This document shows, in pieces, positions 53,101 through 64,000 of a stretch of DNA of 64,000 bases (positions are counted from its first letter, which is position 1; the number at the start of each line of letters is the position of its first letter). The stretch covers positions 2,108,001 to 2,172,000 of the forward strand of contig NC_057766.1 of NCBI RefSeq assembly GCF_010389155.1, given 5' to 3'. A model generated the notes under the pieces. The model was not told the DNA's origin. It was given only the letters and a program-made list of their open reading frames with translations, and did no database searches. This DNA comes from Erigeron canadensis (Eukaryota; Streptophyta; Magnoliopsida; Asterales; Asteraceae). A program made the position numbers and the translations under genes.

Positions 53101-54340
53101 AGTGGTAGGAGTACTTTTTTTTGTTTTTTTTTTAAAAACTTTTTAAGTGTATCTATCTCACCATATGTAATATGTAATACTTTCGTTTAAGAAAAGAAGA
53201 AAAGAAGTTTTTATTAGTAGTTGACTATGTACATGGTTTTTGTTTTTGTTTGGTTTTTCCATTTTTGTCTTTTGAAATTATAGTCTTGTACGTGTCTAAC
53301 AACAAAGATTGTGATGTATTGAAAAAAATAATACTATTATACTGATTAGACAATCTTAACTCGATTTCTTGAATAATTAATTATTAAGAACCTTTAAACC
53401 TTATTTTTCAAATTTTCACTAAACTTGTGGTACTAGATAGTTTAGGTTTAAGCATGGGTCGGTTTTGACCAAAAACCGAAACCCAACTTATTGAGTCGGA
53501 TTTTTTTTTGTAGAATCGATTGGTTCGGTTTTTTAACGGTTTGATTTTTCAGTTTTTTTTCGGTTTGAGTTGGTTTTGATTTGGCTTCTTGATAGATAAA
53601 ACTCTATGTATACATTTACGAACTATCGTACTTAACAAAGAAACATTAAGTAGTAAAGCTCATTTATGACCGAAAAAATGAAATTGCATGTGTGTGGACG
53701 AAGAAGAGTACCAAAATATCATATCTAAAGTCTTTTTAAATTTATATAGTTTTAATCCTTGTATTTAGTTTTGCTTTACGTATCTAACCTTTTTCTTTTT
53801 ACAAGTTTCATGTTAACACCAAGATTTAGAAGTCTTAAGTTTAACCTTCATATATAAATTACAAGAGCATAAAAAATGCTCTTGTGTGAAAAGAATGATT
53901 ACATTTTGGATTTTCAAAATAAACTGTAATTATTTGATTTATTCTTAACCATAAATATGAAAATGTATATTAAATTAATTTATATATGGTTTCGGTTCGG
54001 TTCGGTTTTAACGTTCGATTTTTGCACATAAAACCGAAACCCGAATAGATTCGTTCGGTTTTTAGAATACCAAACCAATGGATTTGATTAAGTTTTCGGT
54101 TTTTTAGGTTCGGTTTTTTCAGTTTTTGCTCACCTCTGTTGATCGAACATTTTGAATGTGATATAACACCGTTAAGTTTATGGCTAAAGACACTTGAACA
54201 TAAGGGGTGACTCGTAGAGCAATTTATATCATTACTAAATGTATGATCATATTAATGCAAATCGGCAAATGCATGAACCAGATAGCCCAACACACGAATA
54301 GCTCGAAAAACGATTTGGCTACTTAAGTTGAGTATCCCAA
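53101..54340. other. Intergenic; two CGGTTT-rich blocks
   Basis: No gene is seen. 53455-53580 and 53985-54130 are dense in cggttt/aaccgaa words. The right block ends in 'gctcacctctg', which on the minus strand reads CAGAGGTGAGC, an arrangement often seen at hAT-type element ends. The two blocks could be the ends of one non-autonomous element of about 0.7 kb (53450-54145), but I found no TSD. Confidence 0.35.
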
Positions 54341-54348
54341 GCATAGGC

Positions 54349-54511
54349 ACGTGCTTCCCAAAGTCTGAACTCATATTTCTTGTTGTTCAATGCTACGTGC
54401 TTCCCAAAGTCTGAACTCGTATTTCTTGTTGTTCAATGCAAATTAATCGAGTGATTATGAAACTTTGATCATTTGATGCTATGGGTAACTTTGATCATTT
54501 GATGTTGTGGG
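54349..54511. repeat. Two short tandem duplications
   Basis: A 46 bp unit starting 'acgtgcttcccaaagtctga' is present twice (54349 and 54395), with one or two differences. It is followed by a 27 bp unit ('aactttgatcatttgatg') repeated at 54460 and 54487. Confidence 0.85.
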
Positions 54512-54699
54512 TCGTATTGGGAACGATCATAGTTGTTAAAATTTTACGAGTCGAGTCGATTTACATATAAAAATGAGGCGACTCGCTGGTGACTCTTTTT
54601 TCTCCTGACTCCTACGAGTCGCGGATGAATTTGGAACGAGTTAATGCGAGTCGCAAAACTTATAATTGTTGTAGTTTGATAATATGGTTAAATATATAC

Positions 54700-54830
54700 G
54701 AGAGCAGATAACCACGCGTTGCGGCAGTGAGATGGTGAGGGTGATATGTCATAGGAGTTATATGTCATAGCCAAATGCCTTAGCCATACGGGCTCCGCCT
54801 TCGGATTTAAAAATTTGTCGAAAGTATATC
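54700..54830. repeat. Dispersed repeat, copy 1
   Basis: The block 'gtgatatgtcatagg ... tgtcatagcc ... gggctccgcc' and the following 'ggatttaaaaatttg' is shared in order with 60858-60962 ('gtgataggtcataaa ... ggtcataata ... aggctccgccc'). Identity of the element is unknown. A short ORF over 54855-55091 has no recognisable domain. Confidence 0.45.
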
Positions 54831-55850
54831 GAATGACATCTCTAATTAAAGAGCATGAATTGGTACCATTTGTGTGACCATGAAGGCGGGTGGGTCCGTA
54901 ATTACACATACCTCATATTATTTATGCTATCTCAAATGTCTATATATTACTTATTCTTACAGGAGTACAACCGCCAGGCAAATCGAGCAAAGGTTTTTTA
55001 CGAGCTCTACTTTCAAATCAATGATGATATCTATTTGATGAAAGAACGTTTGAATGAGCTGAACTCGATTTTTCTACGGATTCTTCGTTAGAAAGAGCAC
55101 CTTGACCATGTCTATCTCAACTCATAAGGCATCTCATATCATCGATAGTCATAATATGTCACCTTATATTATTGATATTATTATTCATATACTTCTTTCA
55201 TGTTCTTATGTTCGGTGATTATACCCTATCGGATTTTAAATTTACTATGTGTTTTTCCAGATTATTCTAATAAATAAACTCATGTTTGTTATGCAATTAT
55301 CGTCTTCGTGTCACTTGACGTGCTTATGTCTTCTCACTACATTGATGTATAAACTTATTGGCTAATATTCTACACGTGTAGTATAGATATTCTGCACAAC
55401 AGATTATAATCTCTTCGCACTACATGGCTGTATTAACTCATACAGTTCTTGGATGATATTCTGTGCATCAGTCTATGTATAGAATGACCAAATAGCATAT
55501 TATATGCTTCAATTACATACAAAAAAAATGCTCATCCAAATATTTGCTACTAGGTTAATTCACAACTAATTATACTATGTTGTACAACATTGTATTTTCT
55601 TAAATCCCTTTAACTTGGTTGGAATATATCAATATAATTACCTAGCTTATACAGGTAATATATTTAGAAATCTAGTAGATATAGATTGAAACATAACAAG
55701 TATGTTGGACAAATTTACATTAAAAAGACAATCATGTACTCAACTGTGTATCCTTACGCTATATAGCCAATATATCAAGCTAAAAATTCAACTAATTTGT
55801 TCCTTTCTTTAGAGCTAATATGGTAAAATTCCAACTAATTTGTTCCTTCG
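54831..55850. other. AT-rich intergenic sequence
   Basis: No gene is recognised. A 78-codon ORF (54855-55091) contains a hydrophobic stretch and a polar, possibly helical end, but no homologous motif and no codon pattern that I would trust. The rest is AT-rich with weak 'gatattctgcac'-type repeats (55390, 55450). Confidence 0.4.
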
Positions 55851-56100
55851 TATGATATATGATATCTATATATACACAAAATTCATACCTAAGTCAACTA
55901 AATTATGGTAACTTTGACTAATTTGACTACTTTGACAACTTCAAATAACTCAAAAGTTACAACTAATGTAGTAAATTTGCCACTAATTTGTTCATGATAT
56001 ATGATATCTATATATACACAAAATTCATACCTAATTCAACTAAATTAAGGTAACTTTGACTAATTTGATAGCTTCAAATATATCAAAATAAGTAGATTTG
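55851..56100. repeat. ~140 bp tandem duplication
   Basis: 'gatatatgatatctatatat', then 'acacaaaattcatacctaa', occurs at about 55853 and 55996, each followed by 'tcaactaaatta.ggtaactt' and 'gactaatttga', and preceded by 'ctaatttgttc'. Two direct units of about 143 bp. Confidence 0.85.
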
Positions 56101-56354
56101 ACTAATTTGTTCCTCCATCCTCTACCTAATTCTCTACCCATCTTATTTACAGCTAACACGTTTTAATTGAGAAAATAATTTCCTATTATTTGCCATTGCA
56201 TTAAACACACTAATGCATACACAACTATATAAATAGTTGAAAACACATTGACGTGAAAGCAAAACACAATTGCAAGTCTCCACCATATCAACAACATAAT
56301 AACAAATAACAATGGGTTCATCATCAAACCATATTCGAAGCTTCTGTTGATAAC

Positions 56355-57031
56355 ATGAACGACACGTCTCCACCAACTACTACTATTCAGTCTTATCCGT
56401 TTGCTGTTGCACCGCTGTAGACTCCTAATGCTTCTGCTCTTGTTTGGGTTTATCATGCTCCTGCTCCTGCTCCGTTATGGGTTAATCCTTCTCCTGCTCC
56501 GGTTTGGATCACTCCTTCTCCTCCACCGCTTTCTGTCACACATTCTCCTACTACGATTTACTATACCCCTGCCCCTGGTCAACCCGCTCCTGCTCCTTCT
56601 CCTGACTCTCGCTCATGATGCTGGTGGTCATCAAACTCCTCCAGCAGCTATCAATGAGGTACAACTTCTTATACCCACTTCCTTACATTTGTTGCCTTTT
56701 GTCATATTTTGGTGGTTCTTAAATACAACCCATAGAAACTTTTATTCATATTTACCAACGTTATACATATCCATTCTCATTGATTTCATACATCATTCAT
56801 AATTATATTAAGCACAACATTAATATTCATAAAATATATCAACGAGACTCTAATATTCCTTTCATTACTTTTGGACTTTTCAGATTGATGATAACTCAAA
56901 AAAACGTATAAGGGAGGATAATTTGTTAAAAATGAAATCTCACAAAGTCAACAACGTTTATGACTCCGATGAAAAAATTATGTCTATGGAAAATGTGAAG
57001 AGAAAAAAAAACGCTGCAAGATGTGGTTCTT
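56355..57031 (+). pseudogene. Pro-rich exons upstream of the Helitron helicase
   Basis: From the ATG at 56355 the frame is rich in Pro, Ala, Ser and Thr (HAPAPAPLW, WITPSPPPL, TPAPGQPAPAPSPD). It has a stop at 56418-56420 and another at 56616-56618; just before the latter a shifted frame continues HDAGGHQTPPAAINE to a gt. A plausible intron (56657-56883, ending ttttcag) leads to a Lys-rich second exon from 56884 (IDDNSKKRIREDNLL). I do not recognise the product. Its position and orientation suggest an N-terminal exon of the Helitron protein or a captured host fragment. Confidence 0.4.
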
Positions 57032-57111
57032 AATGACGTTATAGTGATTTCTTCAATATGGTTACATAACCGATATGGTTACATAACCGAAACAGTGATC
57101 AAGTTCAAAAT

Positions 57112-58670
57112 ATGGTTCTTAATGATGTTTCCATATTTCTTCGATCTATGGGTAAGAGGCTGCAAGATATTGATCTTCCTCATACAAGCACAGATCATCT
57201 CGATACTAGAAGTTGTCGTGAGCTACAAGAAGAAACATCTATAGTTGTTCAAGATGATCATCTCCGTGCCATAGATTCTCTAAACCCTGATCAGAAATTT
57301 GCGTATGACTCAATCATGAGGCACATTGATGGTAATTGTCCTAGAGTGTTTTTCATAGACGGTCCTGGCGGTACGGGGAAAACATTTTTGTATAATGCTT
57401 TGTTTGCCGAGGTTCGTTCCCGTGGTCATATTTCCCTTGCCACAGCTTCATCCGGTACAACTGCTAATAACATGCTTGCAGGGCGAACAACTCACTCGAG
57501 ATTCAAGATTCCTCTCTTCCTCAATAATAACTCCCTTTGCAACATTAGTAAACAAAGTGGCACTGCTCAGCTGCTTCGTAGGGCAAAACTAATCATATGG
57601 GATGAAGCCTCGATGGCTAAACGCCAAGCGGTGGAGGCATTTGATCGAACAATGCAGGACATAATAGGAGTAAGACAACCATTTGGAAGAAAAATAATGG
57701 TTTTAGGAGGTGATTTTAGACAAGTGTTGCATGTTGTGAAAAAAGGAACTCGCGCACAGATTGTAGACTCGAGCCTGCGGATGTTGCCTCTTTGGCCTGG
57801 GATCAAAAAAATGTGTTTAACTATAAATATGAGAGCACGAACTGATCCATGGTTTTTAGATTACCTATTAAGAATTGGTGATGGAGAAGAAGAGGTGATC
57901 GATGGAATCTTTATTCGAATACTGATATGACCATCCCATACACGACCGAGGCCAAATCACGAGAGGATTTAATTAATGCCATATACCCGTCTATGGAAGT
58001 CAACGGTTATTCACCAGAGTTTATAATTTCCAGAGCAATACAGTCAACTAAAAATTCAAATGTTGATGAGATAAACGATGAGTTGATTAATAGATTCCCT
58101 GGTGAGGAGAAATATCTATTATAGCTTTGATGAGGCGAAAGACGATGTTAGCAACTACTATCCGATCGAATTCTTAAACTCCCTCAAAATAAGTGGTTTG
58201 CCTCCTCATCATCTACGACTAAAAGTTGGTTGCCCGATTATACTATTACGAAACATCGATCCATCAAATGGGTTGTGTAACGGCACAAGTTTGATATGCA
58301 AAGGTTTTCAACGGAATGTTATCGATGCAGAAATAGCAATTGGTAGCATGCCGGGAAAAGAGTTTTTTTACCTAGAATCCCTCTTTGTCCATCTGAAAAT
58401 GATATGTTCCCCTTCAAGTTGAAGAGAAAACAATTTCCAGTTCGGCTTAGCTTTGCGATGACAATAAACAAAGCTCAAGGCCAAACTATTCCAAACGTTG
58501 GCATGTATCTACCTGAATCGGTATTCTCCCATGGAAAACTTTATGTGGGACTATCTAGAGGGATTTCACGCGACAAGACGAACGTGTTGGTCATACCTGC
58601 TAAAGAGTTCAATCAACCAGGAGTATACACCTCAAACGTGGTGTACAGAGAAGTTTTACATGATGCATAG
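57112..58670 (+). pseudogene. Helitron Pif1-type helicase remnant
   Basis: The C-terminal helicase half of a plant Helitron Rep/helicase protein. Walker A is FIDGPGGTGKTFLY (about 57348-57389), the Walker B region is LIIWDEASM (about 57586-57612), motif III is VLGGDFRQVLHV (about 57702-57737). After a frameshift near 57905 come PEFIISRAI and VGCPIILLRNIDP, and after another near 58400 the late motifs SFAMTINKAQGQT and LYVGLSRG. The stop is at 58668-58670. No rolling-circle Rep domain (HUH) is visible upstream. Frameshifts make it non-functional. In intact elements this protein unwinds DNA during rolling-circle-like transposition. Confidence 0.9.
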
Positions 58671-59095
58671 GTCATACAAGGTGCGTGGTTTTAGGTACCA
58701 ACTAATTTATTTAATACTGTATATCATACTGAAATTGCATCAACTAAGTACATTGATGTACATTTCTACACTTGGTGACGTATTTTACTTCCTTTTCAAT
58801 TTTGAAGGTTGTTTTTGCATTTTGGCTTTTCATACTAATTCATTGTTTAAACTTTTGTCCACGTTTTCCTTACTTTTAGATAAACAATCGTTATGATGAT
58901 TGCTACCTAATAAAGATTATTACTCAGAAAATTTTGCGTTACTGAATTTAATAAATCACTCAAAATAAAAAACGCTCACTCTAAAACAACAACCGCGGTT
59001 TGCACTTTTAGTCGAAATAAGAAATACTTGAGTTGAATCATACATTCATGCAATAACACGGTACCCGCTACTTGACTGGCGTTTTCTTCCTATGC

Positions 59096-59124
59096 CCCGC
59101 CGCATCACGCGGGTACAAGACTAG
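59096..59124 (+). other. Helitron 3' terminus with hairpin
   Basis: CCCGC (59096-59100) pairs with GCGGG (59109-59113), followed by a short spacer, CTAG (59121-59124) and the target T at 59125. It lies 454 bases after the helicase stop in the same orientation, so it closes the helicase-bearing Helitron. The 5' end of that Helitron was not found. Confidence 0.78.
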
Positions 59125-59192
59125 TATAAATTAATATCATTTCCCATGTGAAATTTTTATAAATTTATTAACTTAACTTGATATTATGTTAA

Positions 59193-60368
59193 TAGATTAA
59201 ACCCGGACGTTGTCAGGACATGACCGAAAACATAAATAATAAAATATATAGACAGTTACAGTATTATTTATAGTTTATGATATTATAAAAAAACTATCAC
59301 ATTACCACTAATGCAAAAAATAAGATTATGATTTATGAATAATAATAATAATAATAACAATAAATAATAATAAATATTATCATAAAAATAATTATAAAAT
59401 AAAATAATATGACATGACAACTATATTATTTAACTATTTAAACTTGTCATTGATTAGGATTAAGTTAATACTTAACATACACGAACTCTATTATTTATCA
59501 TTTATAGTTATGAATTTTGTTAAACAAAGCCTTAAAAATTTTTTTCTTAAGATGCATTAAATCGTTGTACACTTCATAAATTTTACTGTATTATCTTAAT
59601 TTAATTAATTGTGCATAAAAATATTAAAGCTTCATTTAACGTTTTCCTTTAGTTATTTGATTTTTAACCTTGTTATACAAGCTTTATTATCTATTAATTA
59701 ATTATGTATAAAAGTATCTTTTGGTTTAATTTTATTTTTTCTTTCTTGAAAAATAGCAATGTATGGGTTCATGTTAAATGCGGCCTTAAAAGCTTCATTT
59801 AATGTTTTCCTTTAATTATTTGATTTTTAATGTAACAAAGTATTATTTATTAATTAATTATGTATAAAAGTATCTTTTGGTTTAATTTTATTTTTTCTTT
59901 CTTGAAAAATAGCAAATGTATTGGTTCAAGAAAGTTGAATATAAAAGTGATAAGTTTGAAAAAAAAAATAAAAAGTAATTATAAAGACAATATAGATATA
60001 GATACATTGATTTTCTTTAGCAATTAAATTTACATCAATATCTACTTGACAATCTCTTATATTAATAAAGTAAAATTGTTATGACATCATCTTTTTCTTA
60101 CATGGCTTCTCAATATTTTATTACATGAATCCTTGATATATACTTATTTTGTTAATGTGATGTCATCTCCTTATTAATACGGTTTAACTAAATTCATGTT
60201 TTTACATGTTACTCTTTTAACATCATATTTTCAATATCTAAACAAAGTGTTATCGTTGGAGTTATTTAAACAAAGGGTGTATGAACAAATAATATAGATA
60301 ATTATGTATTTCTATTTGTAAAATTTTTAATTAGATGAACCGGGTTAAACTCGGGTTTTAATTAGCTA
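59193..60368. mobile_element. AT-rich element with inverted TAG..AACCCG ends
   Basis: The left end is TAGATTAAACCCGGACG and the right end on the minus strand is TAGCTAATTAAAACCCGAG. Both resemble the ends of the element at 3625-5131. The interior is non-coding, AT-rich and contains an AAT microsatellite (59338-59375) and a duplication. It is probably a non-autonomous DNA element; class undetermined. Confidence 0.4.
59628..59938. repeat. ~165 bp direct duplication
   Basis: 'aagcttcatttaa.gttttc' occurs at 59628 and 59790, each followed by 'attaattaattatgtataaa', 'agtatcttttggtttaattt' and 'ctttcttgaaaaatagcaa'. The copies are nearly identical after the first 50 bases. Confidence 0.88.
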
Positions 60369-61118
60369 GTAATTAAATAAAAATAATATGTAGAAGTGGC
60401 AAGTATGCAAAAATATTAGTTATCAAATAAAGAGTTATGCCACGTTAGCCCTGAACTATCCTTTTTAGTTATATAAAGAGATAAGCTATTAAGTTTATAT
60501 ACCTAACTTAATTTTCTATAAATTTAGACTAGTTCTTAAATGACATGCATGTTATAGCTAGCTAATTAGTGTAAGGGCTTTGATATTATGGGGTTGAATT
60601 ATGTTCTTGTTTTGTTTGTGTGTGTGTTATACACTTATACAAATATACACATGTATGTCTATAGATGTGAGTTAATTTGAAGACACTTTTTAAAAAATAA
60701 AAGGAATAAATCTCAATCACTATCTCCCTTCCCTTTTTCCCCCTTTAATATAACTTTATATTTTTTTCATTTTCTTATTTTTTAAAAATAAAAACTCATT
60801 TCAAAGTTTTTTTTCTCGAATTTATACGGTACAAGCTTCGTTCATACAACTATTAGTAAGGGGTAACCGGTGGGTGATAGGTCATAAAGGTGATTGGTCA
60901 TAATAGGTGATCGGTGATAGAGATCAACCTAATAGGCTCCGCCCTTTGAAATTTAGAAGAAAAATATAAAAATAAGATAAAGAAAAAAAAACGAGGGGGG
61001 GGGGAAGAAATGGGAAGGAGGGGTAAAAGTGGATGAGCTTTATCTGATTGTTCTTTTGGAAAGGAGTGTTTTCAAATTATCTTTCTCCTATGTTTATATA
61101 TATATATTATTTCTTTAG
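60369..61118. other. Intergenic with dispersed repeat, copy 2
   Basis: No gene is seen. 60858-60962 is the second copy of the repeat described at 54700-54830. A G-run-containing purine stretch lies at 60980-61025. The remainder is AT-rich and unassigned. Confidence 0.4.
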
Positions 61119-61822
61119 GCTGTATTCTTGAGTTTTTTGGTTGAGGTATAAGAAAAGAAAGGATGGGAGAAAAAACTAATTTTCACATTCTTGAGTTTTT
61201 TTAGATAAGAAAAGAAAAAATATGATTGGAAAACTTATGGGTTTTTTGTCCAAACTTTTCCAGCCAAAAGTGGCCGGATTTGGATGGAAAACTTATATAT
61301 AGATATAAAAGTACCAATATACCCTTTAACTTTATTGCGGCTGCAAGTGATACATAGGTATGAAAAAGGACGATGGTTGTTTCTGGCATACAGCTTGTGT
61401 TTGTAATCAGCCAATTAGGCAGCAACAAAAAGTGATAGAAAAAAGGAAACAAATGATAAACTTTTGTAACCAGAAGGCATATAAAATTGCAAGATGATAT
61501 GTTGGGTTTTTGTGAAGTTGAATAATAAGGAGATGGTGGTTGTTGTCATTGAAGAAGATGAATGAATCAAATAATCAATAGAGAGAAGCAGAAGATGGTG
61601 AGGTCTCTTTGAGTTCAATGAATAAATAAAAATTGTGAGTCAATCGATCAGGTTCTCTTTCCTCCCTTTTTGTGTCATTTTGTATAGGGATATAACTATA
61701 AAGTTTTTCTTTAATCCTTTCTTTTCTTAGGTCTTTTTTTTAACTCAAGAATGCCATATATGAATCTATATTTTTCTCTTTTCTTTTCTTTTCTTCTATT
61801 CTAAACTCAAAAATACACTCTT
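61119..61822. mobile_element. Foldback element with inverted ends
   Basis: The left end is GGCTGTATTCTTGAGTTTT and the right end on the minus strand is AGAGTGTATTTTTGAGTTT. The 'aagaaaagaaagga' arm at 61150 is complementary to 'tcctttcttttctta' at 61716, and a second inverted pair, 'attcttgagtttttt' (61187) and 'aactcaagaatgcc' (61742), is nested inside. No credible coding region is present. It is probably a non-autonomous DNA transposon. TSD not identified. Confidence 0.5.
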
Positions 61823-62679
61823 AGAGTAAAAGAAAATGAAATTTAAATGATAAGATATATCACACTCAAAGACATCTACAAGTAATGTACATAGATGAAG
61901 AAAATGATCATCTATCTATATTATATTATCAAAAAAACAATTTATTTTTGAAAGTATTGAAAAATATGCAATATTTTCACATAGTATCCTTTAAAATATT
62001 GTCACATAGATTACTCTTTTACATTAATGATTAAATTACACTGTCAATCATTTATCTTTTAAAATATCTTCGTTGACCTTTTACATCAATTATTTACACC
62101 ACTTGACATCATTTCCACCACCAACAGTCGGCCCTACCGTCACATCGTCGTCGCCATGACCACAGGCGAATTGTGCGAGTTGTAAGAGTAATCAATAATA
62201 TTTGCGAGTTATTCAATATGGGGTACATCCATCGACTAGCGAAATTCAACTTTCAAAGGAAAATAGATCACCCACATAATGAAATAGGTGTTATGTTCTC
62301 TCGCAAGAAATACCGATACAAAAGCTTTCTAAACTCTAAATAAACATCTTGGAGTGATCAACAGCCACGCCCCGGTGATTAAAATGTGCAGGAAGCCCAA
62401 CTGAGCAGGGCCTAGATATGAGGCATCAATCTATATGATCTGCATGTATACTTATAGTCCATAGATTTTAAAGCCCAAAGTTAGTTAAGCCCAATTATAA
62501 TGTTGGTATTTGGGAATGTCAAAGAATGTGGATGCCGTCTTGCGTGTTTGAAGGCTTGAAGCCGGCAATATTTAGACATTCTTTTGTTTTGGTTTAATTT
62601 ATCATTTTCCTTAATTTATACATATTGTTTTGGTAATGAAAACTTAAATTTAATGTACCAAAAAATATTTTTATATATT
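61823..62679. other. Intergenic, unassigned
   Basis: I find no gene, RNA or clear repeat. Composition is less AT-rich at 62090-62420 than elsewhere nearby, and 62180-62560 contains single-copy-looking sequence without an ORF of note. Confidence 0.35.
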
Positions 62680-63062
62680 ATGTAATCCGATAGTAAAAAC
62701 AAATATATAACTATTAACATTTAAAATCTTTAAAAGTGCAGATACTTCTTAATCATGTAATCCGATGGTAAAAAGAAATATATATCGCCCACCGTATCCC
62801 AACCAAGCTTTTTTGGTATCTCGACCACACCTACTGCAAATAGTGCGGGGCCCCCTGTCTGTAATGACAAATCTGGCAAAAAAAAGCGGGTCCCCTGTTA
62901 GTAATCGCTGCAAATAGTTGGATATGGACAAAAACACCACTATTTGCAGCGATAATTGCTGCAAATAGTCTGGTTTAATTACCAAAAGTCTGGTCGGGAT
63001 ACCAGCCGCCATATATAACTATTAACATTTAAAATCTTTAAAAGTGCAGATACTTCTTAATG
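62680..63062. repeat. 74 bp tandem duplication split by a MITE
   Basis: A unit 'atgtaatccgat.gtaaaaa' ... 'aaaatctttaaaagtgcaga' to 'tacttcttaat' occurs complete at about 62681-62753. The second copy starts at 62754, is interrupted after 62784 by a small transposon and resumes at 63011-63061. Confidence 0.85.
62785..63010. mobile_element. Small MITE with TGCAAATAG palindromes
   Basis: 226 bp inserted in the second unit of the duplication above, flanked by atatata (62778-62784, 63011-63017). The ends are imperfect inverted repeats (GCCCACCGTATCCCAACC / minus strand GGCTGGTATCCCGACCA). Inside, 'actatttgcagc' and 'gctgcaaatagt' form a near-perfect palindrome (62938-62969), and the same word occurs earlier at 62908. 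The ORF 63012-62749 spans it and is not a gene. Confidence 0.7.
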
Positions 63063-64000
63063 GAGTAATAAGAAAACAAAGTTTAATTATATATGATCTC
63101 ATAAATTAAGTAAAACAAAATTAAGAAAAAAAAATGTCTAACAATACCAAGTAAGTTTTTTCAATAATAATAATGTCATCATAATTTAAAAAATATGTGA
63201 TGATAAACTTTTATAGATGTTGAACATGTAAAACACCATCTATAAATTATTAGAGTTTTAAAAAAATAATATAATTTTTTAAGAATTATGACATCATAAT
63301 TTATAAAATAAAAATAAAATTAATTTTAAGAAAAGAAAGTTGTTACGACATCATAATCAAATAGATGAAAAAGAAATACTTTTTGTCTTTTTGAGAAAAG
63401 ATTTGAAGGTGCCATGTAAGCAAATTATATAAAATGTTTATGTGATCAGAATCCTATTTTATTTAGTATAGAGAATTATACATATTCTTTTGTCTCATTA
63501 CTTTAATACATTAAAATTTGTATAATGTTAAACAAAAATTCAGGAGATGATTTCTATCTATATAATATTACTTTCTCCATCTCACTGTATTGAATATTCA
63601 AAATATTTATTTTATAACTTTGACCATAATTATTTATGTTACATAATACTTGATAAATGTTATATAAATCGATTGAATTTTAGATTTATTCATTGACATA
63701 ACTTTCAATTTAACATTTTAATTCTTACTAACTAGTAGGTTACCCACACAATATGTTGAGGCGACAGTGGCGCTGACAAGATGTGAGAGACGTGTGGCGA
63801 TTGGTTGTGGTGTTGTGGTGGTGGTAATGGAGGTGGAGATAAAAGGGGTATCTTAGATCTTAGGGGATGTTTGGTAGGACGGAACCATAAAGAATGGAAA
63901 TGTAATAGAGAATGAAAATAGCAAGAAAGAGAATGAATATTTGGAAAGAGAATGGATTCCGTTGTTTGGTACCAATAGAGAATGAATATATAAAAAAAAA
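63063..64000. other. AT-rich spacer with possible transposon ends
   Basis: No gene is seen. Near 63733 the minus strand reads GTGTGGGTAACCTACTAG followed by T, which resembles a Helitron 3' end. From about 63866 'ggatgtttggtaggacggaa' and 'agagaatgaata' repeats resemble the start of a MITE cut off by the window edge. Both are weak. Confidence 0.3.

Noticed and set aside
54855..55091. 78-codon ORF as a small gene
   Set aside because: There is no recognisable motif, no splice context and no conserved neighbour; chance ORFs of this length are common here.
57112..58670. A host Pif1 helicase gene
   Set aside because: It has Helitron-type Pif1 motifs, multiple frameshifts and is followed by a Helitron hairpin and CTAG terminus.
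62749..63012. Minus-strand 87-codon ORF
   Set aside because: It spans the MITE at 62785-63010 and has no domain.

Overview
This is nuclear DNA of a flowering plant, most likely a eudicot. It is AT-rich, has intron-bearing genes with plant-type products, and is full of plant transposons (Ty1-copia, Ty3-gypsy, Helitron, LINE, SINE, MITE, CACTA-like). The style of the gypsy LTRs and pol reminds me of Asteraceae, but that is an impression from memory, not a test. There is no CRISPR array, rRNA gene, convincing free-standing tRNA gene or bacterial operon.

The window has two host-gene regions. (1) A tandem F-box cluster occupies about 1-43.9 kb. The 3' flank of one copy lies at the left edge (its gene is outside the window). 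Copy U1 (1.68-2.90 kb) is a frameshifted pseudogene. Copy U2 is 5'-truncated and split by a 27.4 kb insertion (6.2 kb / 33.9 kb). Copies U3 (39.0-40.3 kb) and U4 (41.7-42.9 kb) are intact single-exon genes. The copies share 3' flanks, so the whole unit was duplicated. (2) A nine-exon BSK1-type brassinosteroid-signalling kinase gene lies on the minus strand at 52.73-44.91 kb. Its splice sites all fit and it encodes 505 residues.

The 27.4 kb insertion in U2 is a nest that target-site duplications (TSDs) resolve layer by layer. A degenerate Ty1-copia element (copia-A, 6505-33870, TSD CATAC) carries two independent insertions. One is a gypsy chromovirus with 2 kb LTRs (10443-20872, TSD AACTT). 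The other is a gypsy-type solo LTR (21492-32082, TSD TTATC). The solo LTR was entered by a Helitron (about 21818-29746) that carries fragments of a 2-oxoglutarate dioxygenase gene and a receptor-kinase gene. The Helitron was entered by a young copia element (copia-B, 22187-27063, TSD TGTAT) with almost identical LTRs and an uninterrupted 1342-residue polyprotein. A foldback MITE sits inside one copia-A LTR (TSD of 9 bp).

Right of the BSK gene (53-64 kb) there is little but transposon debris. It includes a decayed Helitron with Pif1-type helicase exons (about 56.4-59.12 kb) whose 3' hairpin closely matches that of the gene-carrying Helitron, and several AT-rich, tandemly duplicated and foldback elements. 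The features most worth a second look are the nest itself, the Helitron captures and matching termini, an extra coiled-coil ORF upstream of gag in the gypsy element, and independent transposon insertions directly upstream of both intact F-box genes.
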